The notes beneath the pieces were generated by a model, which saw only the letters and a list, made by a program, of their open reading frames with translations, did no database searches and was not told the origin of the DNA. From NCBI GenBank assembly GCA_024222485.1, contig JAAEPJ010000463.1, positions 1-24,348 of the forward strand: a stretch of 24,348 nt of DNA, in the 5' to 3' direction. The translations under genes and the position numbers were made by a program. Shown here piece by piece: positions 17,521-24,252 of the stretch (positions are counted from its first letter, which is position 1; every line of letters starts with the position of its first letter). Origin of the DNA: a bacterium. GTDB lineage: Bacteria; RUG730; JAAEPJ01.

Positions 17521-18780
17521 ATGAGAAAGCTTTTTCTTGGTGTTTTGTTTTTGCTAGCTTCAACAAATATTTTTGCAATGAGTGGAGCATTTGGTACAGA
17601 AGTTTTTACGGATGAAGATGGGAGTCAGTACTCGATTAATAAGGTTGTGCTTTATCCACAGTGGAGTATTTGGAAGATTGATATTGGGCTTGATCTGCAA
17701 TTATATTTTGATTCTGAAGGGGACTTTATTGATGATAATTGGGACTCTTCAAGCGATATTATTAAAAAAATTCTTTACTTAAAATATGGAGATAAAGGCG
17801 ATACACTTTATGTGAAATTTGGTTCACTTTCATCAGCCACTATTGGTCATGGCATTATTTTTAATAGATATTCTAATATGGTTCGTTATCCTGAAATAGT
17901 TAAGCGATCTTTGGTGCTGGATATTAATCTGGAGCAGATGGGTATTGAGACTTTAGCAACGAGTCTTGAACGCAGTGAAGTCTACGGTGGCAGATTTTAT
18001 TTTAAACCTTTTTATAATTCTGGCTCATTATTTTTAGCAAACCTTAAGTTGGCGCTTTCCGGAGGTACAGATGTTGACCCAGATAGCAATGATAAAACAA
18101 AAGGTGATGCTGTTTCAATTGGAGCTGCTGATATGGAGCTCCCGCTTGTTGATGGATATTTACTGTCTTCTACTTTGTTTGGTGATATTGCCCAGATGGA
18201 TTTATCAGAAGCATATGTTAAAAAGACGCCAGAAAGGCCAAAGCCGAGTAAGAATAATGGTAGCGGTTCGGCCGTGGGATTTTTTGGTAAACTTTTAGTT
18301 TTTGATTATCAGGTTCAGTATAAAAGTTTAGATAATAACTTTGTTTATAGTTATTTTGATAGCTATTATGAGATTGAAAAGTCGACTAAAGCTATGAATA
18401 TTTCTGATAAAAGTACGCCTAAACAAGAAGGTTGGGGGGGGACTATTGGTTTCAGCCTCATGGATAAGGCATATGTTATGGCATCTTATGAAGATTTAAA
18501 TAATGATACTTTTGATCTTTACCCATGGGTTCATGCTGAAGTAAGCCTTGATAAATCATTATTTATGGATAAAGTATTTTTCAAGGCTAGCTATGATAAG
18601 AAAAATGCAAGTAACTGGGATGAGGTTCGGGACTTAAAATCAGGCAATGCTCTCGTTACAACAGAGCTGGGTATTGCTTTAAGTGATTCAACAACCGTCG
18701 TGATTTCTAAAAAATATACATATGATATCTATGGCAATCGTACTAAACGCACGAAATTTGAGACTAGAATTATCTTTTAG
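17521..18780 (+). CDS. Predicted outer-membrane beta-barrel protein
   Basis: This 419-residue protein is not a family I can name. Residues 1-19 (MRKLFLGVLFLLASTNIFA) form a clear Sec signal peptide. The mature part is rich in alternating hydrophobic and polar strands with aromatic residues (DIGLDLQLYFDS, YVKFGSLSSATIGHG, RFYFKPFYNSGSLFLANLKL, DYQVQYKSL, KAYVMASYEDL, VFFKASYDKK, ALVTTELGIALSDSTTVVIS). It ends in Phe (TKFETRIIF), the usual BAM-recognised C-terminus of outer-membrane barrels. No TonB box or OmpA-like peptidoglycan domain is visible. AAAGGAG lies upstream of the start. GlgC-family gene starts 46 bases downstream. A porin or surface protein is the likely role. Confidence 0.75.
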   Translation: MRKLFLGVLFLLASTNIFAMSGAFGTEVFTDEDGSQYSINKVVLYPQWSIWKIDIGLDLQLYFDSEGDFIDDNWDSSSDIIKKILYLKYGDKGDTLYVKFGSLSSATIGHGIIFNRYSNMVRYPEIVKRSLVLDINLEQMGIETLATSLERSEVYGGRFYFKPFYNSGSLFLANLKLALSGGTDVDPDSNDKTKGDAVSIGAADMELPLVDGYLLSSTLFGDIAQMDLSEAYVKKTPERPKPSKNNGSGSAVGFFGKLLVFDYQVQYKSLDNNFVYSYFDSYYEIEKSTKAMNISDKSTPKQEGWGGTIGFSLMDKAYVMASYEDLNNDTFDLYPWVHAEVSLDKSLFMDKVFFKASYDKKNASNWDEVRDLKSGNALVTTELGIALSDSTTVVISKKYTYDIYGNRTKRTKFETRIIF

Positions 18781-18826
18781 CCTCAGCAGCTTATGTTGAT
18801 GTTATTAACCCTATTGTGGAGCAATA

Positions 18827-20098
18827 ATGATTCAGATGCAAAATGTTTTAGCTTTAGTATTTGCAGGAGCAAGGACCGCTCGTTTATCTATTCTAGAAAA
18901 AAAACGGACTAATACAGCTATTCCTTTTGGTGGGAGCTATCGTCTGATAGACTTTTCTTTATCTAATTTAGCGAACTCTGGGGTTAATCATATTGGGGTT
19001 TTAACGCAATATAGACCTTCTTCATTGATAGATCATATTGATTTTGGCAAACCATGGGACCTAATAGGTCGGACGAGGGAGGTTAAAGTCTTGCCACCTT
19101 ATACCTCAGAAAATGATAATCATTGGTATAAGGGTACCGCCGATGCTATTTATCAAAATATTGACTATATCGAGAGCTTGAATCATGACGATGTTTTATT
19201 TGTTTCAGGTGAGGATATTTATAAATTTGATTATTATAAACTATACGAACATCATAAACGGTATAATGCGGATGTAACTATCGTTGGTAAACATTTGGAT
19301 TATGAAAATTTATCGAGGTTTGGTATCATCCAAATGGGGGAAGATAATCGTGCGTTTGATTTTGCTGAGAAACCAGAAAAGCCTAAGAATAACCTCGTTT
19401 TTACCAGTATTGCAATTTTTAAAAAAAATGTTTTGATTGAGGCGGTTAAAAGGGATGCTTTAAACCCGTATTCTCATCATAGTTTTTCTGCGGATGTTTT
19501 GCCTACCCTTATAAAAGAAAAAATAGTTTCTGTTTATGTAAACGAAGATCCTTGGCATTATATTGGAGATATTAAGGAGTATTGGGAAGTTTCGATGCGG
19601 ATGCTTTCTGATAACTCTCTGATTGATCCTGAAGCTTGGGACATTCGAACGAATCTTGATGATCGCAAGAGTTGTTATCGCAAGCCCGTACTTATTAAAG
19701 ATAATGGTGCTGTAAAAAATTCGATTATTAGCAAAGGCTGTGAAATCGATGGCGAAGTTATCTCAAGTATTCTTTTTCCTGGCGTTAAGGTGGCTAAAGG
19801 GGCCGTTATTAAGCGTTCGATTATTATGCATGATTGTGTCATAGGCGAGGATGTTTTTTGTGAGATGGCTGTTTTAGATAAGGATGTTAAGGTTCAAGAT
19901 GAAGCTAATATTGGTGTCGGACAGAATATTGCAAATAAACAAGAAAAATTTTATAATGTAGGGATTACAGTGATTGGCAAGAATGTCCAGATTCCGCTAG
20001 GTGCAATTATCGGCAAAAATTGTTTAATAGGCGATAATGTTAATCAATATAATTTTGAAGATAATAACCTGCCATCCGGTAGCTCTATTTTTAAATAA
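18827..20098 (+). CDS. GlgC-family nucleotidyltransferase with altered active-site motifs
   Basis: By overall sequence this is glucose-1-phosphate adenylyltransferase-like: PFGGSYRLIDFSLSNLANSG (33-52), GVLTQYRPSSLIDHI, GKPWDL, WYKGTADAIYQNIDYI and a C-terminal left-handed beta-helix of hexapeptide repeats (about 300-400). GlgC makes ADP-glucose for glycogen. However, the usual LAGGxGxRLxxLT...RAKPA loop reads FAGARTARLSILEKKRTNTA, losing the GG and the AKP Lys. The catalytic SGDHIY reads SGEDIY (127-132), putting Glu at the key Asp position. The sugar-phosphate EKP motif is kept (about 181-183). The 423-residue length is normal. GGAG precedes the ATG. It may be a non-catalytic regulatory subunit like GlgD, or use another substrate. 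A catalytic GlgC elsewhere would support the first. Confidence 0.8.
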   Translation: MIQMQNVLALVFAGARTARLSILEKKRTNTAIPFGGSYRLIDFSLSNLANSGVNHIGVLTQYRPSSLIDHIDFGKPWDLIGRTREVKVLPPYTSENDNHWYKGTADAIYQNIDYIESLNHDDVLFVSGEDIYKFDYYKLYEHHKRYNADVTIVGKHLDYENLSRFGIIQMGEDNRAFDFAEKPEKPKNNLVFTSIAIFKKNVLIEAVKRDALNPYSHHSFSADVLPTLIKEKIVSVYVNEDPWHYIGDIKEYWEVSMRMLSDNSLIDPEAWDIRTNLDDRKSCYRKPVLIKDNGAVKNSIISKGCEIDGEVISSILFPGVKVAKGAVIKRSIIMHDCVIGEDVFCEMAVLDKDVKVQDEANIGVGQNIANKQEKFYNVGITVIGKNVQIPLGAIIGKNCLIGDNVNQYNFEDNNLPSGSSIFK

Positions 20099-20240
20099 TA
20101 TGATTGATGATATTAAACATATTATTTATATTTTAAAGTATAAAAATTCTTATTATGGAATTTTGAGTGTTTCACATAACTTTTGTTTATCTTAATTGTA
20201 TCACTTTTTTTTAGTTAATGTCTAAATTTAGGAGGGGAAT

Positions 20241-20633
20241 ATGTTTTTTATGTTGTTATTATCAATAGTAATTATGGCATGGGTAGTTTCTTTTGTCATT
20301 GTTTCTTTGTTTAAAGGAGCAATTCTTAGTATCTTAAATAGAATTATTAATGATAGTTTAACTATTGTCTTAGCAAAATATTTTAAATTTGTTTTATATG
20401 TAATAGGTATTTCTAATGGTGTTAGAATTTGGCAGATTGAAAAATATATTACTCCAAACCATGAGGGAGTTATAATAGAACTCACCAAAGATCGTTGGAT
20501 TTTAGAGTTTTATCATACGATTCTTGGAAGTTTGCGAGGAATGGCTCGTGTGTTATTATTCTTCTTTGTAACCGCAGTGATTGCTTTTGTTATTGTTCGT
20601 ATTTTTGAATCTAAAAAAGAAGGAAGGATCTAG
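20241..20633 (+). CDS. Small membrane protein of unknown function
   Basis: I do not recognise a family for this 130-residue protein. A hydrophobic N-terminal segment (MLLLSIVIMAWVVSFVIVSL) is followed by a second moderately hydrophobic stretch, a more polar central part with NGVRIWQIEKYITPNHEG and ELTKDRWILEFYH, and a strong C-terminal membrane helix (VLLFFFVTAVIAFVIVRIF) ending in a basic tail. It therefore probably has two to three membrane passes. A perfect AGGAGG precedes the ATG at suitable distance, making translation very likely. It follows the GlgC-family gene by about 140 bases and precedes a palindrome and the PilZ gene. Confidence 0.7.
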   Translation: MFFMLLLSIVIMAWVVSFVIVSLFKGAILSILNRIINDSLTIVLAKYFKFVLYVIGISNGVRIWQIEKYITPNHEGVIIELTKDRWILEFYHTILGSLRGMARVLLFFFVTAVIAFVIVRIFESKKEGRI

Positions 20634-20648
20634 AATTATTATATTAAT

Positions 20649-20672
20649 TAACTTTTTTTGAAAAAAAAGTTA
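20649..20672. repeat. 24-base A/T palindrome (TAAC-T7 / A7-GTTA)
   Basis: TAACTTTTTTT pairs with AAAAAAAGTTA around a two-base centre, just after the small membrane protein stop codon. It could act as a weak bidirectional terminator or simply be an A/T palindrome. Confidence 0.45.
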
Positions 20673-20728
20673 CAAAAAAATCTCTGTGCGTTAAAATAAA
20701 AGAGCGAAGCTGTAAGGCAGGTATATTC

Positions 20729-20980
20729 ATGGCTAAATGCAAAGAAAAAAGAATAAACCCCTACCAAAGACATAGCCCACGCTATAAAAATGATCATGTC
20801 AGCATTAGTGTTTTCTCCCCTACTCAAAATAAATTCATCAAAACCAATATCTTAGATTTAAGCAAACAAGGTCTCGCTTTTTCAAGCCAAGAAACATTTC
20901 AAGCATCACAACCACTCATGCTGGAAATTAAAGATGAGAACAATAACAAAGGCTTCCAAGTCAACTCCAAGATTATCTGA
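20729..20980 (+). pseudogene. PilZ domain part of a PilZ-radical SAM fusion, closed by TGA
   Basis: Eighty-three residues form a PilZ domain, the cyclic-di-GMP receptor fold. The two ligand motifs are intact: QRHSPRYK (RxxxR, about residues 14-18) and LDLSKQGLAF (D/NxSxxG, about 47-52). The frame ends at TGA (20978-20980) directly after NSKII. It continues past the TGA as QETISHSSNYGVTIEK, which matches the last strands of a PilZ domain ('V-x-W...yGvxF'). Many PilZ domains have Trp at this position, so the TGA most simply replaces TGG. Other genes here use TGG for Trp, so this is not genome-wide code change. Base use differs from neighbours: C exceeds G on the coding strand. The ribosome site is modest (AAGGCAGG, about nine bases upstream). 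Confidence 0.75.
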
Positions 20981-21535
20981 CAAGAAACAATAAGCCATAG
21001 CTCTAATTATGGCGTAACCATTGAAAAGTCAAGCGATCAACAATATCTTAAAATATACGATAAAAATAAAATACAATCAGGGAGAAGATTATTAGATAGG
21101 ATCTCTCCAAGTGCTCTTTCTGTTGATGTTACTAATATTTGCAATTTAAAATGTAAGCACTGTTTTTGGTCATCTTATCAAGCGGAGCTTCCGCAAAAAA
21201 CAGATATGACCATCCTCACGAAAGTTAAAAATATTTTAAATACCCTCCCTTCTATTACCAATATCACTTGGTTTGGTGGTGAACCGCTACTAAATAGCAC
21301 GACTAAAAGCATTGTTAAGGAAGGTCTTAAACTAAGAAAAAATAACCTTGTTATCACAAATGCTTGTCATGAAATCCCTGAATGGCACCGGGAACATTCT
21401 GTTCACTTTGCGGTATCTTTAGATGGCACAGAAAAAACACATGATTTTATCCGTCGCCTGCAAGACGATTTTCGAACAAATGAAATAGACGAGAATAGTT
21501 TAAATGAGATTGAAAAAACTTTGGATGTGGCTTGA
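20981..21535 (+). pseudogene. Radical SAM part of the PilZ-radical SAM fusion, truncated
   Basis: In the same frame as the PilZ part, with no further stop, the end of the PilZ fold (YGVTIEK) is followed by a short linker. The radical SAM domain then begins: LSVDVTNICNLKCKHCFW (CX3CX2C), SITNITWFGGEPLLN (GGEP motif for the S-adenosylmethionine methionine) and FAVSLDGTEKTHDFIRR. The usual barrel and any C-terminal SPASM-type cluster domain are missing. After DFIRR the sequence changes character and stops at TGA after 26 residues. A start at 21206 would omit the cluster Cys residues, so that is not a useful gene model. The domain appears cut near 21460-21480, plausibly by insertion of the neighbouring island. 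Confidence 0.75.
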
Positions 21536-21584
21536 ATTTTAAAAAAGTCCTTTACTTTTTCTGATATTAGCATATAATTATATT

Positions 21585-21766
21585 AGTTCTTTTGAATGTT
21601 TTATGAAGAGTGGTAATTCCGTGTAAATTGTCTTTAGTTTTTCATCCATCGGTTGTCTATATCTAAAGCATAAAAAATTTACAAGGTTCGCTTTTAAATA
21701 TTAAAAAGTAAGTCCTTGTGTATGGGCTTCCGTAGGTTGCTCGTAAATAGTACACAGGGCTTTTTT
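21585..21766 (+). ncRNA. Candidate structured small RNA with promoter and terminator
   Basis: A possible promoter TTTACT (21551-21556), N16, TATAAT (21573-21578) precedes an unannotated stretch with nested pairing. TGTAAATT (21622-21629) pairs perfectly with AATTTACA (21676-21683), and inside it CTTTAG (21632-21637) pairs with CTAAAG (21663-21668). A hairpin lies at 21691-21708. A terminator pairs 21710-21722 with 21751-21762 (12 pairs, one bulge) around a 28-base loop and is followed by six T. The loop holds GGGCTTCCGTAGGTTGCTCG, which does not look like random A/T-rich spacer. It is not a family I recognise. The terminator could also serve the convergent DUF3800 gene, which may be its only role. 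Confidence 0.45.
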
Positions 21767-21775
21767 ATTTATATC

Positions 21776-22361
21776 TTATGTAAACCATCCGTTTTCTTCC
21801 ACTATTTTATTTTTAAATAAATTATAATAACTATCATCTTGATACTTATATTTTCTAAATAAACCCCAAGATAAAAAATCTACTATTTGTAAACACTTTT
21901 CTTCATGAGGAGTTTTGATTAAAACCTCAATATCTAATTTATGATTATTGTATACTTGTTTTTCAAGATAAGATTTAAAATTAATATTAAAAAATTTGTT
22001 TGTTTCTCTTCTTGAAGCTATTAAATATATTTTTTGATTTGTTGGTACTAGTTTTTTTGTAAAAGCTCTATCAAGTATAATATTGGTTACATAGTTATAT
22101 AAAACTTGTTTTTGATCCTGTAATTTCGTATATACACGGCTTTTATCAAAATAAATAGTTAATATAGCAAAATCTTTATTTTTTAATTGATTAAAAAGCC
22201 TTAATCTCATTTTTATTAAAGGTTTTAAAAATATTTTTAACTATTTTGTCTAGACTTCTTTTGCTGGCAACGCATAATAGTGTAATAATAAAATATTTAG
22301 AAGTTTTTTCTTTTGAAAAATCAAACCCCAAATCACCGCTTTCATCTAAATAAATATACAT
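21776..22361 (-). pseudogene. DUF3800 family gene, frameshifted
   Basis: The gene starts at ATG 22361 with MYIYLDESGDLGFDFSKEKT, the hallmark N-terminus of DUF3800 (YxDESG), a family of predicted RNase H-fold proteins found in mobile and defence contexts. That frame stops at 22191 after 56 residues. The C-terminal part continues in another frame (NQLKNKDFAILTIYFDKSRV, IYLIASRRETNKF, then IKTPHEEKCLQIVDFLSWGL, which carries the conserved LQxxDF block) to TAA at 21776. Removing one base from the T5 run at 22193-22197 (minus strand) joins the two halves as NEIKAFNQLKNKDFA. The result would be about 194 residues. An internal ATG at 22210 would give only the C-terminal two-thirds, without the YxDESG active-site Asp. 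It is a homopolymer indel, so sequence error is possible. Confidence 0.78.
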
Positions 22362-22451
22362 ATATTTAAACTCTTAATTATAAATTTTATTTTTATAGAA
22401 TAATTTAAATCTTCGAGAAAATCAATTTAATAAAAGATATTGACAATAACT

Positions 22452-22473
22452 GTGTTATATTGTAAGCTAACAC
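22452..22473 (+). promoter_or_regulatory. Dyad operator overlapping the XRE gene promoter
   Basis: GTGTTA (22452-22457) and its exact inverse TAACAC (22468-22473) are 10 bases apart. The left half overlaps an extended -10 box (TGT then TATATT, 22453-22461). This fits autorepression by the XRE protein that starts at 22493. Confidence 0.55.
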
Positions 22474-22492
22474 TATAAAAGAGGTTAAAATT

Positions 22493-22882
22493 ATGAATAC
22501 AAATAAAGAAAATTTTGGAAGTTTTTTAAAACAATTAAGACTAAAAAATAGTTTTTCTCTTAGAGAATTTGCACGAATGCTAGATATAGCTCCTTCTTAT
22601 TTGTCAGATATAGAACAAAGCAAAAGGAATGCACCTAAAAAAGAACATTTAGAAAAAATGATACAAGAATTTAAGTTAAATGCTCAAGAAAAAGAAATAT
22701 TTTATGATTTAGCACGAAAAGGCAAGCCTGTTGAAATAGCTGAAGATGTAAAAGAAATAATTACTGAAAATGATTCAATCCCTGTATTATGTAGAAGAAT
22801 TAAGCAAAGGAATGTAGATGTTGATGATTTGATAAAAACACTAGAAAGAAGAACGAAAACAAGGAAAAAAGCCGTTGAATAA
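22493..22882 (+). CDS. XRE-family helix-turn-helix repressor
   Basis: This 129-residue protein begins with a Cro/CI-type helix-turn-helix domain (about residues 8-65): FGSFLKQLRLKNSFSLREFA, RMLDIAPSYLSDIEQSKRNA and PKKEHLEKMIQEF. The C-terminal half is charged and helical and ends in a Lys/Arg-rich tail (KTLERRTKTRKKAVE). An AAGAGG lies about nine bases upstream of the ATG. A dyad operator overlaps the likely promoter, so autoregulation is expected. Its end overlaps the TTG start of the ImmA/IrrE-like gene by eight bases, giving tight coupling. XRE plus ImmA pairs control induction of integrative elements (ImmR-ImmA in ICEBs1) or form toxin-antitoxin/defence pairs of the RosmerTA type. The nearby recombinase favours the first. 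Confidence 0.88.
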   Translation: MNTNKENFGSFLKQLRLKNSFSLREFARMLDIAPSYLSDIEQSKRNAPKKEHLEKMIQEFKLNAQEKEIFYDLARKGKPVEIAEDVKEIITENDSIPVLCRRIKQRNVDVDDLIKTLERRTKTRKKAVE

Positions 22883-23597
22883 TGATTTAGTAAAACCCAA
22901 GTTTAAGCAAAAATCAACTATAGAAAATGAAGCACTAGGAATGCTTTATCATTATAATCAAAAATATTTAAATGATTTAAACTCTAAAATAGATACATAT
23001 GACTTTATTACTGAATTTATTCCACAACATATAAAAAAAATAGAAAATGAAAATATAGAAGTAAGTTTTGAAAATTTAAATAATGATTTAGCAGGATATA
23101 CTCAATACAATAAAATTATTTTAAATAGAAAAAAATACGACAGTGATAATCTTGTAGACAACAATATTATGAATTGGACTATAGCACATGAAGTTTATCA
23201 TAGGCTTTATCATATAGGCTATTTATTACCACTTAATCCAAAACAATTAAGCTTATTTAATGAAGATAGTAATAAACTAAAAGAAATAAAAACATTGAAC
23301 AGAGATTTACAACAAAGCAGTAGTATTAATTATTTTTGTCTTCAAGCCAATATGTTTGCAAGTTATTTTTTACTTCCAAAAAGCAGACTACAAAAAGCTT
23401 TATTAGAAACTCAAGGCAAAAAAATAGTAGAAGTCGAAGTAGAAAAATCTGATCTGCCACTCACAGAATTGGCTAGTTGTATTGCTCGAGATATTAAAGA
23501 TTTTTTTGATTTAAATGTACAGCCAATATCAATAGCTTTACTTACCTATGGATTGGTCAAGGAAAAAGATAAAAACTTAAGTTTATTTGATATGTAG
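22875..23597 (+). CDS. ImmA/IrrE-like metallopeptidase with altered third ligand
   Basis: This 240-residue protein has the ImmA/IrrE (COG2856-type) zinc peptidase core: NKIILNRK, then the HEXXH motif in IAHEVYHRLYHIG (about residues 109-113), and LQANMFASYFLLPKS (about 155-170). The latter corresponds to the family's 'EANxFAAxLLMP' block, whose Glu is the third zinc ligand. Here it is Gln (CAA), a one-base change from GAA. Peptidase activity may therefore be weak or absent. The C-terminal region is helical. The gene starts with TTG, overlapping the XRE gene by eight bases. Family members cleave the partner repressor to derepress the mobile element, or act as toxins. Confidence 0.82.
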   Translation: MNNDLVKPKFKQKSTIENEALGMLYHYNQKYLNDLNSKIDTYDFITEFIPQHIKKIENENIEVSFENLNNDLAGYTQYNKIILNRKKYDSDNLVDNNIMNWTIAHEVYHRLYHIGYLLPLNPKQLSLFNEDSNKLKEIKTLNRDLQQSSSINYFCLQANMFASYFLLPKSRLQKALLETQGKKIVEVEVEKSDLPLTELASCIARDIKDFFDLNVQPISIALLTYGLVKEKDKNLSLFDM

Positions 23598-23676
23598 AAT
23601 AAAAAAATTTTCTCATTATGTTCGCTTGTAAGCGGATTTAATAATTAAAATTATGCTTTATGGAGATAAAAGTAAA

Positions 23677-23850
23677 ATGCAACAAAACGAAAAAATGAAG
23701 AAACAACTTTTAAATAAAATAGAAAAAAATATAAAAGCGGCTATCTCTGAAAGCTTATATGGCTCACTCGGATTTGCCTTAAAATTTAGAGATGGCAAAA
23801 TTTACAGTATTGAAGAAAATACGACAAAAAAATTTATTTATAAAAAATAG
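23677..23850 (+). CDS. Small YezD-like (DUF2292-like) protein
   Basis: This 57-residue protein has a basic, amphipathic N-terminal half and a C-terminal block YGSLGFALKFRDGKIYSIEE with ENTTKKF after it. The block resembles the 'yGSvxIxIxDGkVxqIexxEKxR' pattern of the small DUF2292/YezD family. The function of that family is not established; some members are near sulfur or nitrogen metabolism genes. I use the ATG at 23677, with GGAG about 11 bases upstream. An in-frame ATG at 23653 would add eight residues. It lies in the island between the ImmA-like gene and a structured leader. The similarity is a motif-level judgement from a short protein. Confidence 0.55.
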   Translation: MQQNEKMKKQLLNKIEKNIKAAISESLYGSLGFALKFRDGKIYSIEENTTKKFIYKK

Positions 23851-23885
23851 AAATCTTAATGATTATTAAGTTTGCTTATATTTTA

Positions 23886-23987
23886 ATAGTGAGATAATCG
23901 AAAAACGAAGTCTCATTATAACACAATAAAATATAAAGTTAGTTTGATATAGAGTATATAGTCTATTCGAAAAACGAAAGCCTATAT
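23886..23987 (+). ncRNA. Structured leader with paired CGAAAAACG hairpins, possible attenuator
   Basis: Two hairpins each display the same 12-base apical element, TCGAAAAACGAA, at 23898-23909 and 23967-23978. Hairpin A pairs 23886-23894 with 23911-23919. Hairpin B pairs ATATAG (23956-23961) with CTATAT (23982-23987) and has an inner TTCG/CGAA stem. The right arm of hairpin B is also the left arm of the following terminator, so the two folds exclude each other, as in an attenuator or riboswitch. The next genes downstream are a possible small frame and the recombinase at 24245. No known family is recognised. Confidence 0.45.
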
Positions 23988-24022
23988 TAGGGATACATCT
24001 ATCTCTAGTATAGGCTTTTTTT
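23977..24022 (+). terminator. Strong rho-independent terminator in the recombinase leader
   Basis: AAAGCCTATA, then TAGGGATA (23977-23995), pairs with TATCTCTA, then TATAGGCTTT (24000-24018), around loop CATC. This gives about 19 pairs including one G-T step between the two blocks, followed by T at 24016-24022. It overlaps the right arm of the preceding hairpin. Confidence 0.85.
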
Positions 24023-24045
24023 AGTTTTAGGGAGCTTTAAGTTGA

Positions 24046-24252
24046 AATTGGCAAGTAATAAATGAAAAATCTGTAAACATTGAAGGGATTTGTAATGTTT
24101 GTAGTAGCAAAATAAACAAAATAAATTCAATAAAAAACTTAAATAAATTACAAGCAATATTTAATGTGCAAGTGATACATAATAAACACCTAGTAGAGTC
24201 TTTTAAGCCTAGCGTTATCACTCACTTTAACAAGGAAGGTAAAAATGATTAA
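24046..24252 (+). other. Possible small reading frame coupled to the recombinase, no clear start
   Basis: The plus strand is open from 24046 to TAA 24250-24252, ending EGKND and overlapping the recombinase ATG by eight bases, as coupled genes do. It encodes INEKSVNIEGICNVCSSKIN and SFKPSVITHFNKEGKND, with a CxxC pair. No ATG, GTG or TTG with a ribosome site opens it. GGGAG upstream of TTG 24042 would start a neighbouring frame that stops at 24063-24065. It may be a decayed small gene or chance. Confidence 0.25.

Noticed and set aside
20978-20980. Genome-wide use of TGA for Trp
   Set aside because: Intact genes such as gap, glnN and lpxK use TGG for Trp, and thiH and lpxK end at TGA in the expected place.
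21585-21766. 6S RNA, SRP RNA or tmRNA
   Set aside because: The size is near 6S RNA, but the 5' and 3' ends do not pair into a closing stem. SRP apical-loop and tmRNA tRNA-like motifs are absent on both strands.
23886-24022. Type III toxin-antitoxin RNA repeats
   Set aside because: There are only two copies of the element, 69 bases apart rather than in tandem units, and the next gene is a recombinase rather than a ToxN-like ribonuclease.
24027-24221. 64-codon minus-strand frame before the recombinase
   Set aside because: It has no ribosome site or family resemblance and opposes the direction of the surrounding leader and genes.
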